From the NCBI RefSeq assembly GCF_019904175.1, contig NZ_CP061913.1:11408001-11472000 (forward strand): a DNA stretch of 64,000 nucleotides, written 5' to 3'. A program made the position numbers and the translations under genes. The notes under the pieces are model-generated. The model did no database searches. It worked only from the letters and a program-made list of their open reading frames with translations, and had not been told where the DNA came from. How positions within the stretch are numbered: the stretch's first letter is position 1; every line of letters begins with the position of its first letter. Shown here in pieces: positions 26,303 through 35,054 of this stretch. This stretch comes from Dactylosporangium vinaceum (lineage in GTDB: Bacteria > Actinomycetota > Actinomycetes > Mycobacteriales > Micromonosporaceae).

Positions 26303-26970
26303 CCGGTGATGATGACGGCCGTCACCGCGCCGGCGGCCAGGAACGGCCCGAACGGGATGTGCCGGTTTCCGCCGCCGCGGCGGTACTGCACGATCGCTGA
26401 GGGCAGGCCGAGCAGGTAGGGCAGCATGGCGGTGAGTAGGAGGGTGTTCCAGCCGGTGGCGGCGGCGAGGCCGCCGGTGAGGGCGGCCAGGCGGACGTCG
26501 CCCATGCCGGGGCCAGCCGGGGTGAGGACGGCCAGAGCGAGGTAGGTGCCGCCGACGAGGGCGGCGCCGGTGAGCGCGGCCAGGATCGGGCCGGGGTCGT
26601 GGCCGGCGGCGGCTCCGATGAGCAGGAGTACGGACGCTGCGGCTGCGGTGGCGGCGATGGCCGAGGTGGGGAGGCGGCGGGTTTCGAGGTCGGCGATGGT
26701 GAGTAGCAGGCCGGCCTGGAGGAACAGCAGCCACGCCGCCAGTAGGCAGGCGGCCGGCACCGGCGTGGTGGGCAGTCGCCAGACCAGCACGGTCCCGGTC
26801 AGGCCGGCGACGCCGGCAGCGGTGAGGCTGCGCCGCCAGGGTCCGCCCACGGCGGTATTGACGGCGTGTGGTGTTCGGGTCAGGTGGTCGGCGAGGCGGG
26901 GCGTCCACACCGCTGCCGTCGCGCTGGCAAGACCAACGGCGGCGAGCAGGCCGGGATGGGTGGCGCTCAT
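26299..26970 (-). CDS. Prepilin leader peptidase (A24 family), catalytic domain only
   Basis: This 223-residue polytopic protein has six to seven hydrophobic segments. The two catalytic aspartates of A24 aspartyl peptidases are in IADLETRRLP (about residue 98) and GMGDVRLA (about 157), and an IPFGPFLAAG motif precedes the last helix. It lacks the N-terminal methylase domain, as do TadV/CpaA-type enzymes. It should cleave the Flp pilin and TadE-like proteins encoded upstream in the same direction. ATG 26970 is 427 bases after the preceding gene, with a hairpin between, so it may start a separate transcript with the kinase gene. Confidence 0.92.
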   Translation of the reverse strand: MSATHPGLLAAVGLASATAAVWTPRLADHLTRTPHAVNTAVGGPWRRSLTAAGVAGLTGTVLVWRLPTTPVPAACLLAAWLLFLQAGLLLTIADLETRRLPTSAIAATAAAASVLLLIGAAAGHDPGPILAALTGAALVGGTYLALAVLTPAGPGMGDVRLAALTGGLAAATGWNTLLLTAMLPYLLGLPSAIVQYRRGGGNRHIPFGPFLAAGAVTAVIITG

Positions 26971-27396
26971 CGCGGTCGCGCCGGGAACAGCGACCGGGCA
27001 GGGCCCTGGTCGAACGGCCCTGCCCGGTGGTGGCTGGTGGTCTCTGGTGTGAGTGACCGCGTTGCAGCCAGAGCACGCTCCAGGACCCAGCCCGGGGAGC
27101 TGCCGCACGGCGTTGCCGCAGAGGCAAGAGGCGAGTGACGGAAACAGCTGAGCGTCCCGGACCGCCCTACCGGAGGTTGCCCTCCATTCGGGTAGTGACG
27201 GCACGGTAGCGTCGCTTCACGGCCGATGGCAAGTCGTCGGCTGGGCAGTCTGAACCCGGTCCGGGCTGGGGTTCCGTGTCGACCAGCCGACGGAAGCCCG
27301 CTGTGGCAGGCGGCGCGAGGCGGTGGCCTGTCCGCGGTGCCGCGCGCCGACCGCGTCAGATGCGGTCGGCGATGCCGCGACGGGTTGACCGGCATG
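26971..27396. other. Spacer with a 12-bp hairpin (26994-27027)
   Basis: CCGGGCAGGGCC and GGCCCTGCCCGG form a perfect 12-bp stem with a 10-base loop shortly before the prepilin peptidase start. It could terminate the pilus operon or structure the peptidase leader. No gene was recognised in the remainder. Confidence 0.6.
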
Positions 27397-29124
27397 TCAG
27401 CGGTCCGGTTGAGGGTCGGCCGTGGGTGGCAAGTACCGGCGCACCGTCCGCTCGGACCGTCCGATGCGGGCGCCGATGTCACGCGGGTGCAGCCCGGGTT
27501 CGCGCTGATGCCAGTACGCGACCGCGGCTGCGGTCTCCTGCGGCACCGAGTCGCCGTCCGTGCCGTCCTCATCCCCGCCCCCATCCTCTCCGCCGAGCTC
27601 GTCGCCGGGGTCGTTAGGCCCACCGCCTTCCCCGTTCCGAGCGTCGCCGTCGTGCCGGTCATCGGAACGCTCGACGTCTTCGGTGCGAACGGCGGCGACC
27701 CCATCGGCTGCATCGGCCGGCTCGGCGAACTGCGTCGTGCCGCCGGGCAGTCCGCCGGCCAGCGGTGTGCGGGCGAACCAGGCGTTCGCGGCGCCAGCAC
27801 CTGCTGCCGGCTGCCACGGATGTCCACCGATAGCGGCGTCCGGGGCCGGACCGGCATCGGTACGCACCAGCCGCAGATGCTGCGCGGTGATTGCCGACGG
27901 GTGGTGCGGCGCCGGCAAGGGCTGCGGAGGTTGCGGCTCGGTGAGGTGCGGATCGGCGTCCGGCGGTGTCCGCAGCACGGCGGAAGCCTGTTCCGGGTGC
28001 AGTAGCACCGGGCTCGCCGCTGCCGGCGCGTCGGCGCCAGGGGCGCGGACGTTGGAAGCGGCGGCCGGTGCCGCAGCCCGTGCCGGCGTGCCGGCCGCGG
28101 GCGGCAAGGTCACCGGCACGGCGTGCGGGTCCGCGAACGGTGGCGCCGGTTCGGCGGCGGCCGGCACGGCGGGGATTTCGGCGCCGGTTCGGGCGCGCCG
28201 CCACCAGGGTCGGGGACGGCGTCGTGGTGCGGCGGGTACGGCGGCCAGTCGGGCCGGGGTGAGATCGTCGGAGATGAGGGCGGTCAGGCCGTCGTAGTCG
28301 GCTTGGTCGGCGAGCCGGTCGGCGATGTGGTCGAGGTCGTACACGTGCACGGCGATGTCGGCCGTGACCGGGTCGACCGCTGCCCGGATCTTGCGGTGCA
28401 GCACTGTGGAGATGGCGGCGCGGCGGCGTTCGGCGCGCAGCTGTTCGCGGGCAGCGGTGAGTGAGCCGTACAGGCCGAGGGTGGGGTCGACTTTGGCGAG
28501 GGACCGGGCACGGCGGGTGAGCCACGGGTGGGCCAGCCAGTGCCCGACAATCTCGTAGGCGGGGGTCGTGGGTGGAAGGTCGCCGAGGGCGCGGAGCCGG
28601 TCGCGGCGGGAGTTCTCGGCGTGCGTGGCCCACACCAGGTAGCCCAGCAGTGACATGCCGGCGAAGAACCCGCCGGCGAGGTGGTTGGTGTGGGCGAGCC
28701 AGTTGAAGGTGACCGCACCGGCGGCGATGGCGGCAGACAGGACCCGGGAGCCGAGGGCGCGTTCGCCGAGGCGTCGACGGACGTCGGCGTTGGCGAGCAC
28801 CACGACACCGCCGAGTTCGAGGGCGGCGACGGCCGGGATCGCGGCCATCAGCGGGATGTGCAGCGCCTGCACGGCGCCGGTGACCTGCCCGGCCAACGCC
28901 ACGAGCAGGACGACCACGTAGAAGCCGCGGCGCAGATGTCCGGACTGGCGGACCGCCTTTTGCAGCTGCGCGTCCACTCCCGGCACAGCGGCGCCTGCCG
29001 TGGCGCGCGCCGCACCCGGGGGTGTCGGAGCGGTGAGCGGCCTGGCCGCGCCGTTGACGGTGGCGGCGTTGACGGTGCTGGACTTCGGTTCGGTTTCGCT
29101 GGGGTGGTGCACGAAGGTGGTCAT
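27397..29124 (-). CDS. Multi-pass membrane protein with C-terminal helix-turn-helix
   Basis: This 575-residue protein has a Thr/Ala/Pro-rich N-terminus, then about four hydrophobic helices between residues 65 and 170 (GFYVVVLLVALAGQVTGAV; IPAVAALELGGVVVLA; LSAAIAAGAVTFNWLAH; FFAGMSLLGYLVWA). A helical cytoplasmic domain, a long low-complexity stretch and a terminal HTH (HPRDIGARIGRSERTVRRYL) follow. The membrane part resembles in topology the DUF2637/Spd-type proteins of actinobacterial plasmids, but I cannot confirm the family. Its ATG shares one base with the stop of the LysM-BTAD gene. The combination suggests membrane-linked regulation of the pilus locus. Confidence 0.75.
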   Translation of the reverse strand: MTTFVHHPSETEPKSSTVNAATVNGAARPLTAPTPPGAARATAGAAVPGVDAQLQKAVRQSGHLRRGFYVVVLLVALAGQVTGAVQALHIPLMAAIPAVAALELGGVVVLANADVRRRLGERALGSRVLSAAIAAGAVTFNWLAHTNHLAGGFFAGMSLLGYLVWATHAENSRRDRLRALGDLPPTTPAYEIVGHWLAHPWLTRRARSLAKVDPTLGLYGSLTAAREQLRAERRRAAISTVLHRKIRAAVDPVTADIAVHVYDLDHIADRLADQADYDGLTALISDDLTPARLAAVPAAPRRRPRPWWRRARTGAEIPAVPAAAEPAPPFADPHAVPVTLPPAAGTPARAAAPAAASNVRAPGADAPAAASPVLLHPEQASAVLRTPPDADPHLTEPQPPQPLPAPHHPSAITAQHLRLVRTDAGPAPDAAIGGHPWQPAAGAGAANAWFARTPLAGGLPGGTTQFAEPADAADGVAAVRTEDVERSDDRHDGDARNGEGGGPNDPGDELGGEDGGGDEDGTDGDSVPQETAAAVAYWHQREPGLHPRDIGARIGRSERTVRRYLPPTADPQPDR

Positions 29125-32100
29125 CAGGCGGCGGCGTCCTCACCGGGGTCGGCGGCGGGACGGGGTCCGGTACGCCGGGGCGGGGCCTGCAGTCGCGCGA
29201 TGAGCTGGTCGGCCAGCGCAGTGGTCTCCTCGGCCGGTTCGGTGTCGATCTCGGCCAGGCGTTGGGTGAGGGTGCGCCGCAGCCGGCGGACTGCCTCGAT
29301 GTCGCGGCGGGCGGCGTGGGCGCGCATCGCCGCCTGGTACAGCGCCTCGGTGTAGGGGCTGTGCGTCAGGGCCGTTTCGAGGATGTCAGCGGCCTCGGTG
29401 GGTTGGTCGGTCAGGGCGTCGGCGAGGGCGAGGACGGCGTCGAGGACCTGCTGGCGGGCGGCCTCCCGGTACGGCTCCAGCCACTCGTAGCCGCTGTCCT
29501 CGGCGAGGTCGCCGCGGTACTCGTCCACGGCCCGACGCCACGCGGCGACCTTCACGGCCGGATCGGTGGCCTGTTCCGCCTCACGCAGGGCATGCTGCAT
29601 CCGCCACAGGTCCACGTCGAGCAGGTCCCGGTTGAGGGTGTACCGCTCGCGGAGACGGGGCACGTACTCGCCGGCGCCGCCGGTGCGGCGCAGCACGTCG
29701 CGCAGGGCGGACACGTAGGTGTGCAGCCGGTGCGGCGCGCGTTTGGCCGCCGCGTCGGGCAGCACGTCGTCGAGGATCGCCTCGTAGTGGATCTGCCCGT
29801 CGTGGACGGCGAGGTAGACCAGCACCTCCATCGACTTGCGGCGGGTCCCGCCCTTGCTGGTGTCCATGTCGACGATCTCCGGCTGGCCGAGCACCCGCAC
29901 CCGCACCACCCGCGGCGGACGGCCCTTCGGCTGCCCGCTGTCCGAGCTGTCGAGGTCCGCCGCGGCGGTGCCGGCTTCGGCGGGGGCCTCCGCAGGCTCG
30001 TCCTTGGCCTCCGGCTCGTCCTGTACCTCCGGCTCGTCCTGCGGCCTCGGCGCCACCGGTGTCTCCGGCTCGTCTGGCGCATCCGACCGGTGATCCGGTC
30101 CCGGGTCGACCGGTACGTCTTGCAGGTCCGGCCGGGCTTGCGGATCCTGCTCGCGCGGGGTGTCCGGGTCGTCGGCGCCGGCCGCCACCTCGTTGGTCGC
30201 AGCGCCTGACGGGGCGTCGGGGTGGGCGGGGGCGGGGTGCGACCGCCCGTTGGACGCGTCCGGCGGGCCGGGCGGTAGATCCGGGGCACGCAGGCTCGGG
30301 ACCGGCAGGCTCGGGGGTGGCGCGTCGGACGAAGAGGTCGACGCGGGGTCGGGTTGCTCCGCGATGAGGATGGCGCCACCGGAGGCTGCAGGTTGGGCTG
30401 CGGCAGTGCCCGATACGACAGGTGCGGGCTGCGGTTCCGTGGGGGCGGGGGCGGGGGGCAAGCCGGTGTGGGATTCGGCGAGTAGCGCGATCAGGTCGGC
30501 GGTCTCGGCGGGGGTGAGGACGGCGAGGCGGCCGATGTCGCCGGGGTGGTGCCCGTGGCGCGCGTGGTCGCCGTCGCGGGGGCGGGTGGTGCCGTCGGCG
30601 TTGACGACGACGGTGTTGCCGTCGGGCCAGACGCCGAGGAGCACGCCGTGGATGTCGAGGCGCTGGCCTTGGGCGAGCAGGGCGGCGATGCGTGCGCGGG
30701 CGTGGCCGGTGGTGGCGTCGGCGAGCAGCAGCAGCGGCTCGACGGGTTCTTCGAGCGGGTCGGCGGCGCGCAGTTCGGCGACGGTGTCGACCTCGTGCCT
30801 GTAGACCAGGCGGGTGCGGTTCAGGGTCTGCGCCTCGAGCAGTTCGAGGGCCTCGTCGAGACCACCGGTGATGGTCAGCCGCGGCGTGTCGGGCAGGCCG
30901 ACCGCGGCGGCGCCGAGGAGAGTGGCCGCGGTCGCTGACGGCATCACCACGTGGGTGCGGGCGTCGGGTTCGTCGACCCCGCCGGCGGCGAGGGCGGCGG
31001 CGAGGAAGCCGCGGGCGGCGTCTTCTGCGCGAGGGCCGGTCAGGCCGAGCCCGGCTGGCGGCCAGACCGCCATGACCGGGTTGGTCAACGCGGGCACCAC
31101 CGGCACCGGTTCGGGTTCAGGCTCGCTGCCGACTTCATCGTCATCGGCGTCGGGGTGCGGCCCGCTATCCGCCTCGATGTCGTCGTCGATCAGGTCCCGT
31201 ACGTACAGCCTGTCGCCGTCGTCGTACGAGGAGTCATCGTCCTCGTCGTCCTCGTCGTCCTCATGGTCGTAATCGTCCTCGTCGAGGTCGAGGTCGAACC
31301 TGGGCAGCGCGGTGATGGGGTCGACGGCAGCTTCGGGTCCGGCGAACCCGTCGTCGCCGTCGAGGTGGCGGTGGGGTGTTTCGGGGTCGTCGCTGAACAG
31401 GCCGAGGTCGTCGTTCGCCGACTGGGGTTGCGGGACTGCTCGGCGCAACCGCTCGCGCAGTCCGCGGCGCACGCCGGTGACGACCGGGGGCATCGGGGCG
31501 AGGTCCGGGTCGTCCAGCCGTGGCTGCGCCGTCGGTGGGCGGGGCGTGTACCGGCGGCGGCGGTGTGCCCAGACGAGCGCGGCGGCGGCGATGACAGCGA
31601 GGGCGAGGCCGACGTCGAGCCAGCTTCCGGACAGCAGCGCCACCCCACCGTCGGTGTCGTCTCGGCCGTCGTCTGCGGTGGGCGCGGCGGTGCCGTCGCT
31701 GCCGGCCGGCGCCGGGGCCGTACTAGCGGCCCCGGAAGCGGCCGGGCCGCTGGTTGAGGCGCCGGGCGGGTCGAATACTCCGTCGTCGCCTGGCGCATGG
31801 GTGCCGGGTGCGGCGGTCGACGGCGGGATCGTCGACGGCGCTGTGCTTGGCGGGGCGGTGCTTGGGGGCGCGGTGCTTGGGGGCGCGGTGCTGGGTGGTG
31901 CGGCCGGCTGCCCGGGGTCTTCTCCTGCGCCGGGTGGCGATTGGCTGCCGGGCGGTGGAGCGGGCTGGGCGCCGGGCGGCGGGGTGGCGTCATCGGGCAG
32001 TACGAGGACCCAGGTCGGTTCGATGTGGTCGCCGCCGCGCATGCGGCCGTGGTCGTCGTAGCGGTCGGCGTTGAGCTTGTAGATCTCGGGCCAGCGGTGC

Positions 32101-32861
32101 GGGTCGCCGAGCCACGCCTCGGCGATCTCCCACAGCGTGTCGCCACGCTGGACGGTGACGGTGTACTGCTGCCCGCCGGCGGTGAGGGTGAGCGGGCCGG
32201 TGTGTGCCACGGCGGCGAACCGGGGCAGGCCGGCGGAGGGGTTGCTCGTGCGCAGGGTCGCAGCACTCGTGTTGGCGGTGGGAGCGGCGACTGAACCGGT
32301 ATCGGCAGCGATGGTGACCACGAGGGAGGTCGCTGATCCCGTGCCGCTGGCGCCGTTCGGCTGGGTGGTGATGTTCAGCCAGGGCAGTGTGCCGGCCGCG
32401 GGGTCGGCCGTGTCCGGGCTGGCTGTGGTGTTGGTGGGTGCGGCGGCGGGCACGGTTTGGCTGACCGCCGGGGGCGGCGCGGCGACGATCGCGACCGACG
32501 CCGCCGCGGGGGCGGTGGACAGCCCGGCGATGAGCAGCGCGGCGAGGGCCTGCATCGGGGAGATGACCCGCACGTGACGGGCGGGTCGGCCGCGCCGCAC
32601 GGCGACGACCTCGCCGATGAGGCTGTAGCAGAACGCGGCCCAGGCCAGCCACAACGCGACCGCGAGGAGGTTGATCACGGCGGTGTCGGGGAAGCCGCCG
32701 GTGAGCAGTGCCGACCAGCCGGCCCAGTCGGTCGGGACGGTGGACGGCAGCGGCCAGCCAACGAATCCGGTCAGGGCGATGGGCAGTCCGGCGACCAAGG
32801 CGAGCAGGGCCAGGGCACTGGCGAGCTGGATCACGGCCCGGCCGAGCCGGTGCGTGAGCAT
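29124..32861 (-). CDS. LysM membrane protein with C-terminal BTAD regulator domain
   Basis: This 1245-residue protein has two or three N-terminal hydrophobic helices. A LysM wall-binding domain (about 230-292, YTVTVQRGDTLWEIAEAW) comes next, then Pro/Ser/Thr linkers with a four-fold repeat of the PPSTA type. Another membrane helix lies near 420-440 (VGLALAVIAAAALVWA). A very acidic, low-complexity cytoplasmic region leads to an OmpR-like winged helix plus bacterial transcriptional activator domain at about 980-1235 (VRVRVLGQPEIVDMD; LHTYVSALRDVLRR). This layout could sense the wall outside and control genes inside. Similar proteins accompany actinobacterial Tad loci. ATG 32861 follows the previous stop by 34 bases. 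Confidence 0.85.
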   Translation of the reverse strand: MLTHRLGRAVIQLASALALLALVAGLPIALTGFVGWPLPSTVPTDWAGWSALLTGGFPDTAVINLLAVALWLAWAAFCYSLIGEVVAVRRGRPARHVRVISPMQALAALLIAGLSTAPAAASVAIVAAPPPAVSQTVPAAAPTNTTASPDTADPAAGTLPWLNITTQPNGASGTGSATSLVVTIAADTGSVAAPTANTSAATLRTSNPSAGLPRFAAVAHTGPLTLTAGGQQYTVTVQRGDTLWEIAEAWLGDPHRWPEIYKLNADRYDDHGRMRGGDHIEPTWVLVLPDDATPPPGAQPAPPPGSQSPPGAGEDPGQPAAPPSTAPPSTAPPSTAPPSTAPSTIPPSTAAPGTHAPGDDGVFDPPGASTSGPAASGAASTAPAPAGSDGTAAPTADDGRDDTDGGVALLSGSWLDVGLALAVIAAAALVWAHRRRRYTPRPPTAQPRLDDPDLAPMPPVVTGVRRGLRERLRRAVPQPQSANDDLGLFSDDPETPHRHLDGDDGFAGPEAAVDPITALPRFDLDLDEDDYDHEDDEDDEDDDSSYDDGDRLYVRDLIDDDIEADSGPHPDADDDEVGSEPEPEPVPVVPALTNPVMAVWPPAGLGLTGPRAEDAARGFLAAALAAGGVDEPDARTHVVMPSATAATLLGAAAVGLPDTPRLTITGGLDEALELLEAQTLNRTRLVYRHEVDTVAELRAADPLEEPVEPLLLLADATTGHARARIAALLAQGQRLDIHGVLLGVWPDGNTVVVNADGTTRPRDGDHARHGHHPGDIGRLAVLTPAETADLIALLAESHTGLPPAPAPTEPQPAPVVSGTAAAQPAASGGAILIAEQPDPASTSSSDAPPPSLPVPSLRAPDLPPGPPDASNGRSHPAPAHPDAPSGAATNEVAAGADDPDTPREQDPQARPDLQDVPVDPGPDHRSDAPDEPETPVAPRPQDEPEVQDEPEAKDEPAEAPAEAGTAAADLDSSDSGQPKGRPPRVVRVRVLGQPEIVDMDTSKGGTRRKSMEVLVYLAVHDGQIHYEAILDDVLPDAAAKRAPHRLHTYVSALRDVLRRTGGAGEYVPRLRERYTLNRDLLDVDLWRMQHALREAEQATDPAVKVAAWRRAVDEYRGDLAEDSGYEWLEPYREAARQQVLDAVLALADALTDQPTEAADILETALTHSPYTEALYQAAMRAHAARRDIEAVRRLRRTLTQRLAEIDTEPAEETTALADQLIARLQAPPRRTGPRPAADPGEDAAA

Positions 32862-32895
32862 CACGGGCGCTCCAAACAGATGGCTGGGCGGGTGG

Positions 32896-33651
32896 TCAGG
32901 CCGGTGGGCCGGTGGTGGGTGTGGCTGACGCGGTCGAGGTGACGGTGACGGTGTCGTAGCCGAACCTCGCCAGCATTGGGGTGGCCTGGTGGCTGGTCGC
33001 GACGACGGTGATCTTCGCGGTGGTGACCTCGACGGTGCCGGTCGCGCCAGCTCCGGCGAGGAACTGTTTGGCGGCCTGGGCGGCCTTGGCCGGGTCGAGG
33101 CGCAGTTGTCCGGTGGCGCGGTAGGTGGCGGTGTCGATCTGCTGGGCGCCGGCGCGAGCGGCGGACTGGGCCAGGTCGAAGCCGGTGGCGCGGGCGGCGA
33201 ACAGGGCGCCGCCACCGATGAGGGCGGCGACGAACATCACCACGAGCAGGCCGATGAACAGCATGGTCACGCTGATCGCTCCGCTGTCGCCGCGCACCCG
33301 CTCGTCCCAGCGTGCCTGCGTGTGGGCATTCCCGCCGCGGCCTAGGGAGTCCGGGGATCGACCGACATCTGAACTTGGCGAGCTTGGTCCGGCTGTGCGC
33401 GGGCATCGCCGGCCGGGGTGGGCACGGGCGACGGTGCGGGCCCCCGGCTGGCGGTCGTCGGTGCGGAGCTGACGTGGACGGTTCATCACCTTGCTGAACG
33501 GGTCGGGCTGGTCTCCGCGGAGCCTGTCGGGCTGTGCGGGACGGTCGGCGCGACGCGGTGCCGCGGTGGCGCCGTCGCCGGCACCGCTGGGCCGGTGCTG
33601 GTCGTTGTAGGGCATGCGCGGGGGGCTGCCTCGCTCGGCGCTCGGCGTCAC
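32896..33651 (-). CDS. TadE/TadG-like pseudopilin with long cytoplasmic leader
   Basis: This 251-residue protein starts at GTG 33651, overlapping the previous stop (GTGA). About 110 Arg/Pro-rich residues precede the class III signal region GDSGAISVTMLFIGLLVVMFVAALIGGG. A glycine and short hydrophobic helix there fit a TadE/TadG-type minor pilin anchor. The exported part is about 110 residues and ends Thr/Pro-rich. The long positively charged leader is unusual for the family, where 10-40 residues is common. It is the third of three consecutive TadE-like genes. Confidence 0.75.
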   Translation of the reverse strand: MTPSAERGSPPRMPYNDQHRPSGAGDGATAAPRRADRPAQPDRLRGDQPDPFSKVMNRPRQLRTDDRQPGARTVARAHPGRRCPRTAGPSSPSSDVGRSPDSLGRGGNAHTQARWDERVRGDSGAISVTMLFIGLLVVMFVAALIGGGALFAARATGFDLAQSAARAGAQQIDTATYRATGQLRLDPAKAAQAAKQFLAGAGATGTVEVTTAKITVVATSHQATPMLARFGYDTVTVTSTASATPTTGPPA

Positions 33652-34205
33652 GACCGGCCTCCGCCGCTGTTCGGTGCACCGTTGGCGTCGGACGGCAGCC
33701 CGAGGGACAGGTTGCGGTAGACGTCGACGGGGCTGCTCGAGGTGGCCGAGAGGGTGATCTGGCCGGGGACGTCGACGCCGGTCAGGCCGTGGGTGGTGAC
33801 GGTGCATCCGACGGTCACGGTGAGTTGGCCGCCGCGGTGGAATTGGCTGGTGTCCACCGTGACGGCGACGGTGGCGCAGTGCCCGGCGAGGTTGGCGGTT
33901 GCCGCGCCTTGCGCAGCGGTGCTGGCGGCGGCCGGGCTGCGGGTGATCGAGCCGGCGCGGGCGGCAGCGGTTGCGGCGGCGTGGACGTCAACGTTGGCTC
34001 GGGCGAGGTTGAGCGCGCCGATGACGAGGAACAGCAGCAAGACCACCAGCGGCACGGACAGGGCGAGCTCGACGGAGATCGAGCCGCGGTCGTCGGCCGG
34101 ACCGGAGGCAGTGCGGGCGCGGCCACGGCGGCCGGAGCGTCGGCTCGGTCGACGGCTGTGCGGGCTGGTCGCGCGGTTCAGGGTGCCGCCCATGGTGCTG
34201 CTCAT
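33648..34205 (-). CDS. TadE-like pseudopilin
   Basis: This 185-residue protein has a 40-residue basic leader, then RGSISVELALSVPLVVLLLFLVIGALNLARA. The cleavage glycine followed by a glutamate at the fifth position (G/SISVE) matches class III prepilin processing. The exported portion carries two cysteines (HCATV, VGCTV) that may pair. ATG 34205 overlaps the preceding stop by four bases, and its own stop overlaps the next GTG, so the three TadE-like genes are translationally chained. Confidence 0.85.
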   Translation of the reverse strand: MSSTMGGTLNRATSPHSRRPSRRSGRRGRARTASGPADDRGSISVELALSVPLVVLLLFLVIGALNLARANVDVHAAATAAARAGSITRSPAAASTAAQGAATANLAGHCATVAVTVDTSQFHRGGQLTVTVGCTVTTHGLTGVDVPGQITLSATSSSPVDVYRNLSLGLPSDANGAPNSGGGRS

Positions 34206-34633
34206 GGTGTGGTGAACCGTTCGGTCGGAAGTTGCACGGTGACGACGATCGGGATCGGCAGTCCTTGCGCGGTCCCGGCGATCGTGACGGTGGTGGTCTG
34301 CGCGGTGCGGGTGACGGTGACGGTGGGGTCGCCGACGAAGGTGCCGCCGAGGTCGGCGAGGAGTTCCTCGGCGTCGGTCTGCCCGGCCGCGGCGGTGCCG
34401 CCGACCACGCGGGTGGTCTGAGCCGCGTGGTCGGCGGCGGCGTGCGCGGCGAGATATCCCATGCCCCAGAAGAACACCTGCGTGAGGATCACGATGATCG
34501 CCACGATCAGCGGCACGGCGAGGGCGAACTCGACGGCGACCGCGCCGCGGTCGCCGTCGAGCCGGGCACGCAGCCGTGACCGCCGGCTGGCGGCGACCGG
34601 GGCGCTGCTGCTGGTGGGCATGGGATCGTTCAC
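34202..34633 (-). CDS. TadE-like pseudopilin
   Basis: This 143-residue protein starts at GTG 34633 in a GTGA overlap with the pilin gene. After a basic leader the signal region reads RGAVAVEFALAVPLIVAIIVILTQVFFW, with Glu at the fifth position after the glycine as in TadE proteins. The mature domain is beta-rich, threonine-rich and without cysteine. It probably initiates or caps the Tad pilus with its two downstream relatives. Confidence 0.85.
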   Translation of the reverse strand: MNDPMPTSSSAPVAASRRSRLRARLDGDRGAVAVEFALAVPLIVAIIVILTQVFFWGMGYLAAHAAADHAAQTTRVVGGTAAAGQTDAEELLADLGGTFVGDPTVTVTRTAQTTTVTIAGTAQGLPIPIVVTVQLPTERFTTP

Positions 34634-34839
34634 CCGAAGAACCAGGCGGCGACGATCGCGTCGATGCCGAGCTGGTAGGCGCCGAACAGGGCGATGATGA
34701 CGGCGGCGGCCAGGCCGATGCCGATGGCGTACTCGGTCGCGTGGCTGCCGCGCTGCGGGTTGGCCCGCAGCTCCGCCAGCCGGTGCCGAACACCGGCATC
34801 GAGCGCGGCGCTGCCGGGCTTGATCGTGGATGTGGACAT
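34630..34839 (-). CDS. flp: Flp/DUF4244-type pilin subunit
   Basis: This 69-residue precursor has a 31-residue leader and the core RGSHATEYAIGIGLAAAVIIALFGAY. Cleavage is expected between Gly and Ser, which leaves Glu-Tyr at positions 5 and 6. That pair is a hallmark of Flp pilins. The mature chain of about 38 residues is nearly all one hydrophobic helix plus WFFG. It is the likely major subunit of the fibre. ATG 34839 is 23 bases after the small gene upstream, with a GCAGGAGG ribosome site. Confidence 0.9.
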   Translation of the reverse strand: MSTSTIKPGSAALDAGVRHRLAELRANPQRGSHATEYAIGIGLAAAVIIALFGAYQLGIDAIVAAWFFG

Positions 34840-34862
34840 GGACGTGCCTCCTGCGGTTCTGG

Positions 34863-35054
34863 TCAGCGACCAACCGGGTTGGTCGTCGACGGTTGTTGGT
34901 CGTTCCCATCTCGCCGCGGCTGCTGCCGCAGCGAGGTCACGGCGACGCGACGGGCGCGCCGGCCGAGCCTGTTGGAGTGCCTGTGGATGAGCCTGTGGAT
35001 GGCGGTGTGGACAAGTGAGGGGATCGCCTGGCCAGCGCTGTGGACGATGGTCAT
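34863..35054 (-). CDS. Small basic protein coupled to tadC
   Basis: This 63-residue frame begins in a four-base ATGA overlap with the tadC stop and ends 23 bases before the pilin gene. It has a histidine- and arginine-rich amphipathic part (HTAIHRLIHRHSNRLGRRARR) and no recognisable domain. The tight coupling is the main reason to believe in it. It could also be a translated linker that keeps ribosomes moving to the pilin gene. Confidence 0.4.
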   Translation of the reverse strand: MTIVHSAGQAIPSLVHTAIHRLIHRHSNRLGRRARRVAVTSLRQQPRRDGNDQQPSTTNPVGR

